64,000 bases of DNA from assembly GCF_000224145.3 (NCBI RefSeq), contig NC_020168.2, positions 1,933,171 to 1,997,170 of the forward strand. Reading direction: 5' to 3'. This document shows, one piece after another, positions 13,101 through 25,800 of the stretch; positions within the stretch are counted from its first letter, which is position 1; every line of letters begins with the position of its first letter. A program made the translations under genes and the position numbers. Origin of the DNA: Ciona intestinalis (taxonomy: Eukaryota > Chordata > Ascidiacea > Phlebobranchia > Cionidae). Below the pieces are notes generated by a model, which made no database searches, had not been told where the DNA came from, and worked only from the letters and a program-made list of their open reading frames with translations.

Positions 13101-16100
13101 AATATTTAGGAATAATTGAAGGTACCATGCATAGAATGGTGAACTTGTACAACCGACAGTTAGTTTAGGTTTGACCTTACAGTTCGCCTACTTGTCTTAT
13201 TTTAAGTGCAGCATCAACCAAAAATATTAGAAACCTTTATTTATATGAAGAATCCTGCAATAGGACATGATCAAGTTAGTTTATTGATCAAGTATTAAAA
13301 AAAACTGACACAAATATGCAAATGAGCAAGAATGCTCGCTGCTTACCAGGGGCTGCAGATAGTGAACACTGAGGACAAGGTAAGATTGTATTCCGTGACT
13401 AGATGGTGCTGGAGTATCACCGTGTAAAAATCACTAAGGTCAGTCACATCTTTACCTTTATTTAACACCTAATGACAAATATAGATCATGTGATTATGCG
13501 ATGGACAAACTAAAACGTTTAAAAAATAAAGTATTCACCTAATATTAGAATAATAAACTAGAGGACATTCAATAAATGTTACAGCTGCTGTTTCTTACAT
13601 AATTTACCCTAGTTACAATATAAAAATCAGCATATAGTTCAGTAGAGCATATATATTATACAACTCCCTTAGTCAATGTACATTAAGACATTTAATGCAT
13701 TATTGCTAAATTTCCAACAAACGGACCTTGCATTCCATTACATGAAGGAATCCTTCCTTATGGTCAGATAAAGCTTGTAGTTTAACACAACTGTTGTGCC
13801 TGAAACCTGGAAAACAGTGAATTTAAAAAGTTTAATAATTTTATATTTTAAAACCTGTCTATGCATAAGTGCAGGGTTTCACTTTGTAGTAATCTACACT
13901 TTAAAAAAAGTTTCAAATTGTAGTAATCTACACTGCAATAATAAACCTAGTGATTTGCAACCAAAATAAAACTTGCTGGTATTAGATACATAGGTGCAAG
14001 CCTAACCTGGTTCTTTAAGCTGGTGTTTGAACAAATTCAACTGACTTTTTTCATGACGCTGAATCCGTGATAGTTGCTCTGCCAATCCATTGCTAAAACA
14101 TATTCATGTGAATTTTGATGCTCTTTAGGTACATGAACCATCACAATTGCACGTATTTTTGTTAAGAATACAAAAATTATTAATAAAAATTCGGAACCAA
14201 TTATAGAAATGTTAAACTTATCAAACAAAATAACAGACTAAGAGTTTAAGTTTTATAATAAAGTTAATGAAACACTTAACTAACGGTTTAAATTTTTTCT
14301 TCTTTGCAGAGTCAAAGTTGGTTAGTGTCATGAGGGAGGAGCATGGTTTTGCTGAGTCAACTTCTTCAATTTTATTGATGACTGATTCAATCCAGGATGA
14401 ACCTTTCACACCAGATGTTGTTGTTTGTTTTTTTTGCATGGATGAAGAACAGATGGGGCTTGATTTGCAGGAAATGGTAATTTGGTCTTCAGATAATATC
14501 TTTAAAAGCAAAACAAAGTTTTGATGCAAAATACAACATGCAAAACAAATCTAATGCAAGTATTAAAATGCTCAAGGCTTTGTTTATTTAGGGCTGATAA
14601 CTGCAAAGTATTGAATAAAATATCAGACAAAAATAATTTGAAACATGGGTATATGACTTGTGCATTGCAAAGCATGTGAGCAGAAAATCTATACCAAGAA
14701 GAAAATAACTCTTACTTACTGTGTCACTCTCAGTTTCTGTGGTTTGCGAAGTTAAGATTTCTATGCTGTCTTCATCTTCGACAGGAAGACTAAACGTTTC
14801 GTTTAATTCTTCAATCATTCCATCATTTTCACTGTCATCCTTAAAATATAAAATTTTGTACTTGCGTTGGTAAAAATATTTAATAAGGTTTAGAGTTGTA
14901 GTTACATATCTATTGCCAAACAAAGCTGTATTTGAAGTAGCTATTGGAGGTGTATGTTTTGGTTAAACAACTAAACATTTTGAAAAATATAAATAACTCA
15001 CAAGTGGAACGGCAAGAGGAGTTTCATCCAGACCAGAATGACTTTTACTTTGTTGATGAACATGGACAGATAAGTGACTTAAATTCACAAGTGGGGAACC
15101 GCTATAACATGGATATCCTATACATAAAAAAATATATAAACAAACACTTATACAAGACAGTTTGGATAAAAACAAAAATTATAACAAACAATAACATTAA
15201 CTAGTTTGAATTATCATAAGAATCATTATAAAGAACGTTTCGAATAGTTTTCATGTCAAATAAAGTTAAAAGTTAATATATACTAACCAGGAGTGATTGG
15301 ACTAAGTGGGAGCAATGAAGGTTGTTGCGCTCGCTTTTTCACAGTAGAAACACGATATTGTGATAATACTGGACTTCCTGTTAAAAAACATGAAAATAGT
15401 TCATAGGACAACTTGAAGGTAAACCTCAGGTGACTTGGTATGCATTTGCGCAGGACTTTACTCATATAGAATAATAATATGTAAAACATAATAAGTTTTT
15501 GACCGTGTCCATTTATATTTATTCAATGGTCATCTTATATAACAACAATAGTATTGGAAAACTAACAAACAAACAAATATAAACTAATTTAAGATGTTAG
15601 AAAGTATTTATATATTTATTAAAACACGATAAACTATTACCAACATTAAAGTTAATGAAAACACAATGCTAACCTGCACATATTAATTTTGAGAAATCTG
15701 TGTCATTGGTTGGGCTGTTGTCCATCCTTTTACATGACGGGGTACACATCACTGGACTTCCTGGATTACCTAAGGTGTTATAATTCAAATGATTATAAAC
15801 CTTATTTATTAGTTATTCACAAGCCTGGATTTGACCCAGAACCCACCAGAACACCAATTCGTTAAGTCGAATGGTAACGTAGACATTTAAAGTTAATCCA
15901 GGTTGTTATAGTTGCAAGAAATTTTAACTTAGTATTTATTAAGTTAATTTGTTTTCTTATCTGAATTAACTTATAAAGGCCCTACAGTAGAGGTTCTAGA
16001 AGCCCTGGTCTTAGAAATCCAGCCCTGATTCTAAATTAATAGAAATGGGCAACACATCGTACTTTCAAACACAAGCTATTCATTTTTAGATGGCGAAAAT

Positions 16101-16459
16101 GTTAATGCCATGCAATTCATTACCTGGCATGCTGTTATTATTGATGATTTGTTGTTGTTTAGTATTCTGGTGTTCATCATCACTTGAACTCCAGTGTATA
16201 CTGCCCTCTTGTGAGCGCTCGTTTGATCTTCTCTTCACACAAGACACTACAAAACGTCCACTATTATTTGTAAAGTTGACATATATTTTAATGGGAAGAA
16301 CAATACAAATTACGTGAGGTGCTGGAAAGTCTTCCGGTTCTTCGTTTACGTTTGTTAGGAGTAACTGAATAGCTTGATTTCGTCATTAGATCGTAAAAAT
16401 TCTCGTCCCATAATGTTGTAGGTAAGTCTGCGCTTTTTTCAGCAGCCACGCGCTTCATT
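10111..16459 (-). CDS. SPIDR: SPIDR-like scaffold protein of DNA repair
   Basis: SPIDR bridges BLM helicase and RAD51 in homologous recombination. Twenty exons can be joined: 16314-16459, 16124-16246, 15674-15769, 15288-15377, 15002-15117, 14720-14839, 14285-14499, 14007-14092, 13727-13806, 13347-13468, 12974-13088, 12609-12775, 12243-12403, 11848-11944, 11444-11679, 11072-11271, 10813-11019, 10613-10705, 10445-10532, 10111-10245. They give about 897 residues, against 915 in human. Matches to human SPIDR include IHWSSSDDE, GLAEQLSRIQRHEKSQ, ATVQRVYQRP, LMSLTDSVWDES, LLPPSFCYKL, IQLSCLNDIL and VVILKDAL. CLNC and CFAC, twelve residues apart, form a predicted four-cysteine zinc site in the C-terminal OB-like part. 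The N-terminal half is disordered and rich in Ser, acidic and Lys residues. The join of exons 17 to 18 was chosen to keep frame. The summed length is one base off a full frame, so at least one edge is slightly wrong. Confidence 0.83.
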
Positions 16460-16682
16460 TTAACTTAGACTAAAACTTTATTCCTTGAACTCCAGCGCAA
16501 CAGGTTTGCTCTTATTTTCGTACCATTTTTAAACGACTGTAAAAACGCCTACAATACGCCCCTCTCACACACGACGATACGCATGAACAAATATCTAATA
16601 TTTTTGTTTGCTATGTTTATAGCTAGTCGACCAAACACAACATTGAAAAGCAAAGTTCAAACTCATTTAATTATCAACGGCA
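16460..16682 (-). promoter_or_regulatory. CAPSL-SPIDR intercistronic region with poly(A) signal next to the SPIDR start
   Basis: Only 223 bases separate the CAPSL stop from the SPIDR ATG, both on the minus strand. A minus-strand AATAAA at 16487-16492 is followed at once by GTTTTAG and then TCTAAG before the SPIDR ATG at 16459. Ciona is known to trans-splice a short leader onto many mRNAs and to have operons with very short gaps. A poly(A) signal running straight into an acceptor-like TTTTAG fits that pattern. Operon status is inferred. Confidence 0.45.
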
Positions 16683-18251
<1,569 letters not shown>

Positions 18252-21200
18252 TCAAACACATTCTCCGTTAACGCATTTTTGCACAGATTCGCAACACGTA
18301 TAATACTCGTTGTAATACGAACAACACGGTTGGTCTGGTGGGCAAGGGTTGTCTTGACAAGTAAGAGGGTTGGGACCTGGCACCGGGGGGTCAAAATTAC
18401 AATACTCTCCGGTACATTTTACATCGACACCAATCCCAGAAACAAACAAATCCAGCACAGCTGTCTGTTGTATCGGAGCAGTGTAATTAAACGGACCACT
18501 GTATTCGATTCCGAAGACCTAAGGTTTAATTTTTAATGTCAGATGGAGATATGACTTTTGACCGTACATGTTTATATAATAAGAAAACCAGACATACACG
18601 TTAAATTTAAAGCAGCTCATTTAGCAAAACTATTTTTCGCACCGACGTTTGGAATTTTAAGTCTCGTCATCGGAGTATACGAATAATTAGAGTTTTAAAT
18701 TATAATAAAATGTACAAAATGTTAGATTACCGGCCCGGATGTAGTATTATGTAGCGACACGCCATCTTTGTATAACACAGTGCAGTTATCTTTAATTGGC
18801 TCGCATCTATTGTAAGTCCACGCTGTGTCGCTGTTTAGCCGGATAAACTTGACATACGCCTCAACATTTTCTTTCCATATTTCAGGGTCGTTTTCTCTCG
18901 AGTAATCGATCAAATAGCGCAAATTGCGAAGAAAAATTCCTTTAAACATTTTGGCATCGTCATCGCAGTTAGGAAAACAATATTCAACCAAAATTCCGTC
19001 TCTGCAAAAAAGGCATATTTCTTTGAAAATACTAAACATTTACAATCAGCACCACCAGAAGTTCTACAATGTATACGTTTGCTGTTGTTAAATACTGAAA
19101 TTCGGTGTTAAACGAAAACCACAATTTTAATGACTGAAAAAGAATCGAAAAAATGGATGAAAAGATGTTTCATCTCCCCTTCCCCCCCAAAAAAAAATAC
19201 TAAAAAAATACTATTCATTAAAAATATTTTAATTGATGTCCCACCTTATACCCCACTTTGTAGTGTTGCAGATTTTTAATGCCGAACTTTAAAAGGTTTG
19301 TTTCTAATTTAATAATTTAGACCTTAATTTAGGAGTAATTCAAATACAACACTGATATAATAACAAAGGTAATATAAGAAAAAAGATTTTCAAAATTAAG
19401 TCACATGCACGGAAAGTGGTTTCGCTTTGCGGTGACCGTTAAAAAATAATGTATCAGCCCTCACATTTACGGACATTGAAGAAGCGCGTTCTATTCTTTT
19501 TTCTTTCTGTGCATTCTTTATACAACAACATACTGTAGTTTACATGTAAAAATCTATAGCAGTGCGACCATGTACTATTATGGTGGGCAAGAAAAAAGAA
19601 TATTCAGTGTTGAATTTCAAAACGTACAATGCAGTGATTTCGTGTTATTTACGTTTAGGAATTCCTAATAATAAATAATTTATTGAACAAAGTTAAGAAG
19701 GGTTTACGCTGTCCCGTCTTACACCGTTTAGATCGAGACGTTAAAATTACATCTTATGTGCGAACTGCTAAATAATTTAACCTGACTTGGACCCTCCGTG
19801 TGTTTTAATGTATTTTCTTAAAGTGTGGTATATTAATAAAAATATGATGGTAGGCTACTAATTTCGTGGTTTTACACATTTTAATATTAGAGATATTTGA
19901 CAGTATGTACTTAAGTGCCCCGTTTTTCCGCACTTTCATATATATTACTGGAGCCTTACTTCGTGGAATGAGCAATCGTCGCTTGTGCCACTTTATGTGC
20001 GAGAGGTATAAGTTCGTTGGTGCGATTTAATATGGGAGCGGCTTCCACCAATCCGCCTGTGGATAATAAATGAATGACGATGCCTTCTGTTCTAATTATT
20101 GCCGAAATTTCTGTTTTAGAAAGTGTCAAAATATAAGGGTGGGGGAAGATGGGACACCTTTAGCACATAATATTCAAATACATATCATGATTGTGTTTCA
20201 AACAATTAACAACGGTCTATGGGAGTCGTGGGGATATAGTTTTATAATTTTTTGAATGTTCTTTGTTTACTAATAAAGGGGACGAGAAGATAGAGTTAAA
20301 AGGTGTCCCATCTTCTCCCATCCTACTATATGTTATTAAACCATTGCCACTTAATTTCTATGTCATCTTAAATAAGTGTACATTTACCTATTATCAGACC
20401 CATGTTGTAAGTAGGTCCATACACCTCATTATTTGTGCAGTTATTTGTGACCCCGTCTGCTACCATGTAACTTGTTTCATTGATCAAACCGTTCACTTCA
20501 ATAAACTACAAAAGAAGGTAAAGCAACTGAAATTTTTCTAAATTATTACTTACTTTCATAATTAGCTTGATTTTATCCAACAAAGTGGTGTCGTTTGTGT
20601 GTCTGAAAAGCTTCGAACTTAGCTGGAGCATCTGAGCGTTTTCAACATTTTGTTTGCTCGCCTGTGTCTGCAGGATGAATGGTAAGTTATAAATGAATAA
20701 ATCAGATAAGTATAACTTGCCTGATCAAACCAAATACCCCCGGCACATGAATGCGTTTTATCCCAACCATTTTCCCAAACCCAATCAAAAATCTTTCTAG
20801 CAGAATAAATAAATCCAGAAGTATTGTCATCACTAGAACCAAGAAGCTGGAATAAAGAATATGTAATTTGTATAATACGGCGAAGAAAGATAGGACACCT
20901 TACGTTATAGTCAAATATCCTGAACGTGTTTTAAACACAACGGTCTATGTGAGTCGTGAGAATACAGTTTAAAAATGCTTTGAATGTTCTTTGTTTACTA
21001 CCAAATTAGACGAAAAAATGGGTCCCATCTTCTCCCAACCTAGGCTACTATATATTTACTTTTAAGTAATTTTAGGATAAAGCTAAAATGAAGGCATACT
21101 GCCCCGTGCAGTGCCTATATGGATGTGGTTGATGGCTTATCGCACTGAGATGCCGAAGGGGAAGAATTAAGTGGGGGCGAGTTACTCCTACTTTAATCTC

Positions 21201-22183
21201 TAATCCACGCGAGCATCCGAGGGGGTTCCATTCTGTTCTCAACCGAGCGCGCAAGCATCGGGAGAACTGGTGTCACCTATCGAAGCAGATCAGCCTACAG
21301 CGATCGAATACCGGACAGATGAACTCACAGACGAAGCCATCGCGCACATCCGATAAGCAGTTAGTATCGCGCCACGTTTAATAAGACAAAATATACTATA
21401 ATCTACCGTTTGTGGGGCGCGCGCCATGACTTAAACTAAGGAAACAGTTCAATTGTAGCGTATTAATATCGATCACTTTATACAAAACTTTGTTGCACAC
21501 TGGTGTACAGTACTACCTCGTGTATTCTGATATAACTGAGCCCATACCAGGCCATATCATCGAAGGATGGTTGTGGATAGTACGCTTCAATCAAACTGTA
21601 TACATCTCTGTTCGAACCCGTCACCACAGTTTTAAACCTGAAAGCACGTCACACTAAGACTTTATGCAGAAACTATGTCGTTCTTAAAACCTTTTAAATT
21701 TTATTTTTATGGGTGTATTCTGTGTGTAAACAAAGTGTGGCTTAAATATAAAGTAATGTCTTTCTTACATTGAATTGTTGGCGTAATGCATAAAGTTTGC
21801 CAAAGTTTCCAACACGGCACCATCCTGCCAGAAACCATCAAACCCGTTCCATGTTTGGTAGCTAAAGAGTCCAGCGATCGGCGACGGATACCAATTGTGT
21901 TGAAGTGCGTAGGCGGTCATGCATGATCTCACAGCGTTGACGTCACGACCGAACATTCTGGTTCCACATACGGTCGTGACATTAGCTTTAAATAAATTTC
22001 GAGCACTGAAACATTTTGACACAATCGGGGTTTAATTGCTTTGCACTCAAAACTATACGCCGTAAAAAAACAACTTATATACAACTATACGAATTGCCTA
22101 CCGTTGTTGTCAATGTTTGTATTTCCAAATGTATTCACGCAAAGAGCGGTCACAATATAGAACAGAGCAACTAAAGCCTTCAT
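18252..22183 (-). CDS. Secreted GH76-like glycosidase with a cysteine-rich tail
   Basis: Known GH76 enzymes are alpha-1,6-mannanases or cell-wall glycan enzymes of bacteria and fungi (DFG5/DCW1). Nine exons: about 22102-22183, 21769-22005, 21517-21637, 20721-20846, 20554-20667, 20388-20505, 19960-20056, 18731-19001, 18252-18518; about 480 residues. The start MKALVALFYIVTALCVNTFG is a signal peptide. GH76 hallmarks in order: WNGFDGFWQDGAVLETLANF, SFDDMAWYGLSYIR with the adjacent Asp pair that is catalytic in the family, WENGWDKTHSCAGGIWFDQ, VENAQMLQLSSKL, NEVYGPTYNMGLIIG, then GILVEY and MFKGIFLRNLRYL. The last exon adds a tail with ten cysteines, including two CC pairs. Exon 4 ends at a CAG/GCAAGT donor (GC-AG intron). 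The exon 1 to 2 join needs a weaker donor than the first GT to stay in frame, so that edge is uncertain. Confidence 0.78.
19481..19512. repeat. Fragment of the GCGCGTTCTA inverted-repeat element
   Basis: GCGCGTTCTATTCTTTTTTC and the following TTTCTGTGC resemble the right arm of the element at 43454-43953. Only one arm is recognisable, inside a GH76 intron. Confidence 0.4.
20134..20332. mobile_element. TA-MITE copy 3, in a GH76 intron
   Basis: About 200 bases, starting AGGGTGGGGGAAGATGGGAC and ending GTCCCATCTTCTCCCATCCT before TACTATAT. The inner sequence is the reverse complement of copy 1 and one of the best-preserved copies. Confidence 0.75.
20874..21052. mobile_element. TA-MITE copy 4, in a GH76 intron
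   Basis: Diverged copy in the orientation of copy 3: GAAGAAAGATAGGACACC at the left, GGTCCCATCTTCTCCCAACC at the right, and the shared core TTCTTTGTTTACTACCAAAT. Confidence 0.65.
21068..21425. other. GC-rich island inside a GH76 intron, unexplained
   Basis: About 350 bases with much higher G+C and CpG than its neighbours, between a MITE and exon 3 of the glycosidase. A 60-codon minus frame exists but matches no family I know. It ends in GGGGCGCGCGCCATG. It could be an inserted retrocopy fragment, a decayed mobile element or an internal regulatory island. Confidence 0.35.
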
Positions 22184-22887
22184 TTCAAAATAATGAACAC
22201 CGCAACTGCTAGCTGAAACCATTAACTTAAACAACGAAGCCTCGTTTAATAATTAACTTGCAAAGCGAAGAAATATTAAGGACGTCATAGTGCACAGGCA
22301 TTTTTCACATATTTAAAGGAGAAAAAAGTACAGCTTTATATTTCAGATATGTTACAGATTTCACACCAAATCTTTATATGCCAAAGTTGCGCTCTTATTC
22401 GTACTTTATCAATTAAACAGATAAAATATAAGCAATCAATTTTTAAACAAATATATGTTATATGAAGATATGGTGAAAACAAACAAAATAGAATAATAAA
22501 TTGCAAAATAGTAAACCGTCACTCCCCCCGTAAAAAAAGCATGTTATATAAGGTTAATTTTTATCAACTTCAATTGCAGAAATAGCTTTCTATAGATTTA
22601 CTAAACCTTACACCAAACGTTGTTACTGGATTCGGAATACAGTTATGGCTTGAACTTAAATATAAGGCAGTGAAAACAACCTTATTATACATAAAATGAA
22701 AGGATACCGTCGTATCAATTACCCAGAAAATCTTTACCATTATAACACAGCTGGTAAACAAAACTGAGCGCTTTAAATGTAGTAGGAAGAAAACAAAGGA
22801 GCATCAAGAAATAAAGAATATAAAATCGTCATTAAAACTGAAACAGAAGTGAAAAAGCGGAAGAACTTGGAAGTTAGTGATGAAACA
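22184..22887. other. Spacer between GH76-like start and ZP gene stop
   Basis: About 700 bases, AT-rich, with no supported coding frame. It holds the glycosidase promoter side and the ZP gene 3' UTR. Confidence 0.4.
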
Positions 22888-25800
22888 TTATGTCGACGTT
22901 GTGTCGTGCAGCGGCTCCTGAGACCCCGTAAGGAATTCGCCGCTTTTTTTATTTGTCGTTTTATTTTTTTGATTTACAGTTGCATAAACATCTTCGTGAC
23001 TGTCTGCGCTTGGGGGCATTAACTCATCGTTGGAAAAGTTGGTATTCTGGTACACTGCCCTGTAATAATTTTGTTTGTAAATGATTAGTGAGATTTGTTT
23101 GTCGTTTTTCACATAAACCATAGACACATATAACACCCAAAACAAACAAAATAAACATCAAACTTTATTAATGAATCATTTAGTCGTAAAGACAACACTC
23201 ATGTTACAACCACATGCGTGATGGTTGTTCAAAATGGTTTGAATTTGTGGTCTGAGTTCAAAATGGTTTAAGTAAGACAATGAACTCATCATATTAATTG
23301 ATCGTATATGAATTTGTATATCTCACCCATTTTCTGCGGGCCCCAACGATGATTTGGTTAGCACTGGATCGCTCGAACCATTCGCTAAATTTATCTGCAT
23401 TACGTTAAGCAAGTTATTTTCTGTGCAATCATATAGTATATTCACTTGACTATTCTTTGTTTACTATCAAGTAAGATAAGACAAGGGAATAAAACCATTT
23501 CCCATCTTACCCCATCCTATCTATACGTTTAAAGACTTAAGTAAATGAAAAATAATCACAACGATTTTAGACTATACATGTATAATGAGTAGGCTACGCT
23601 GTTTGACAAGGAAGTATACTATACAGAAGAGACAGCGAGCTAAAATTTAACAATAACATTCTTATGGGTATATATATTTCACCAATAACTGGCACCATCA
23701 GCAGAAATGGGAGACTAGAAGACATCAGTATTCGATCTAACTTTTCTCATGTAACACGGATAGTCCAGCAATAAGAGTATCAAACCCGGGGCAGATAAAA
23801 GCGAAAAATCTCGGTTATGTTGTTTGGTATAAACAGTTATAATTCACTTCGCATAATTAGTTTACCTTTTCAGATCGACGTTTCATGATAAGATAGACAA
23901 AGTACATGATAACGATTGCAAGAAGGAATACGATGACAGTTGCAAGAATAACCGTCAAAATAGTTATCACTGAAAATAAGAGGTTTACAAATATGGAAAA
24001 AACCTAATTGTAATTAAATGCAGATCACTTGAATATTTACAAAATTATGGGTATTTCAAGTTACGAGGCTAAAAGTCCAACCTACAAGTTCTGTCAACAG
24101 TTACACGGACTTTTAGAGTCACAAATTATTGTATATATGGTATAGGGCGGGGAAAGATAGTACAACTTTAGCGTCACATACACAAATATCCTTACACTGT
24201 TTTAAACAAATAAGAACGGTCTATGGAAGATACGGTTTTATAATACTTCAAATGTCCTTTGTTTACTACCAAATGAAATAAGAAAATAGAATGAACAGAT
24301 GTATCATCTTCCCCCACTCTACTATATAACTTATTTATTCTCGTGTGGCTGGCCAACGATAGTCGTTACAACACTGGTGTTCTATGCTTTTTTCGTTCAG
24401 TTCGAGGCATGGCTGACACTTTGGACAACCGATACAGGATCACTGGGTCCGAGCAATCGTTAAGTTTCTTGCCCAAGGACATATACCGCTACAACGGTAT
24501 AGCAGCGCCAGGCCGAGCCTCGAATCCGTGTCTTCGGGCTCTAAGCGGGTGATTTAATCACTGCTGTGTCACGATGGGTCGTCGTATTTGACTAAAGCTC
24601 TAAGATCAAGGAGCACCACATTTCCAGCTCACTGTAACGGTGTATTATAAACTATAAAAAACGAAGCTTATTACCGGGAGAGGTGTAACGTATGATTATT
24701 GGCGCTGCTGTAGTGGTGGCTGGAATCATAAATTCTCTGATAAATGGGCCTGCTGATAGAAGTTCTGCGGCTCTCGTGAATGTAGCTATTTCAGTGGGAG
24801 CAGATGCGAGACACTAAACAGAAATAAGATAGAAAAAATATAATTCAACTGTCTGATGCGACAAAAAAGTTTATTAGATTACTTCAATTTGACCCAATGA
24901 ACGTTGCAAACTTTCATCCGATTGAGGCCAGTGTCAGTCGATACAACACAAAGTATCAAAGTTCATTTACGTCGTGCCTGTTTAAAAAGTCCCCGAGTAT
25001 ATATGTAACTGCTATGTGGGGGGTTGTTTTTGTTTGTGCCTGTAGAACTTGACTGTCATTTTTAACCAGTTAGCGACCACTTACATGGCAGCAATAAACG
25101 TTAAATGTTTCATTGGCAATGACACATTATAACCTGTATTAAATTTAAAATATCTTACTTTATTTTCGAGACAGCGATTACATGCACCCACAGAACAATG
25201 TATGTAAAAGGATGTATCATTACGGAGTAGGAAGAACGGTGGAAATGAAATATTCACTTGGTTGCTGAAACTGTTGTCTGTAACTTGAATGGCGGTCTGG
25301 TATGGTGAAGCCGGGCACCTGAAATTATAGAAACATATGTTTTATTATAGTTAGAGCGATAAAAGATTGACTTTGCCACTTTATATTAATCTGAATCTCT
25401 GATATATAGTACAATGGGGGAAGATGGGACACTTAAGCACATATTGCCAAATATTTCCAAAATCAAAATAGATGACGGTTTTGGGGTAATACCACGAATT
25501 AGTACCATCATTTCTTTATTAATTGACAACAATTTAATCAAATATAATAAAACACACGAGGTTTAGCGATCCGCACAACAAGTGAAATTTTACAAATTTG
25601 AAAACACACAGGATAAGATGGGACAGTTTAAAATCATTGTTAATTTTGATTATTAAGTGTATTTATAAATAGGAATATACGTAAATAACACGAAATAATA
25701 CTGTACGCGCTTTGAAAATTAAGTCTAAACACTCTTTTTTTGCTCTACTGCTATAGTTTTTAACATGCTACCTATAAAAAAAGTTTTTATTTTTGCTACA

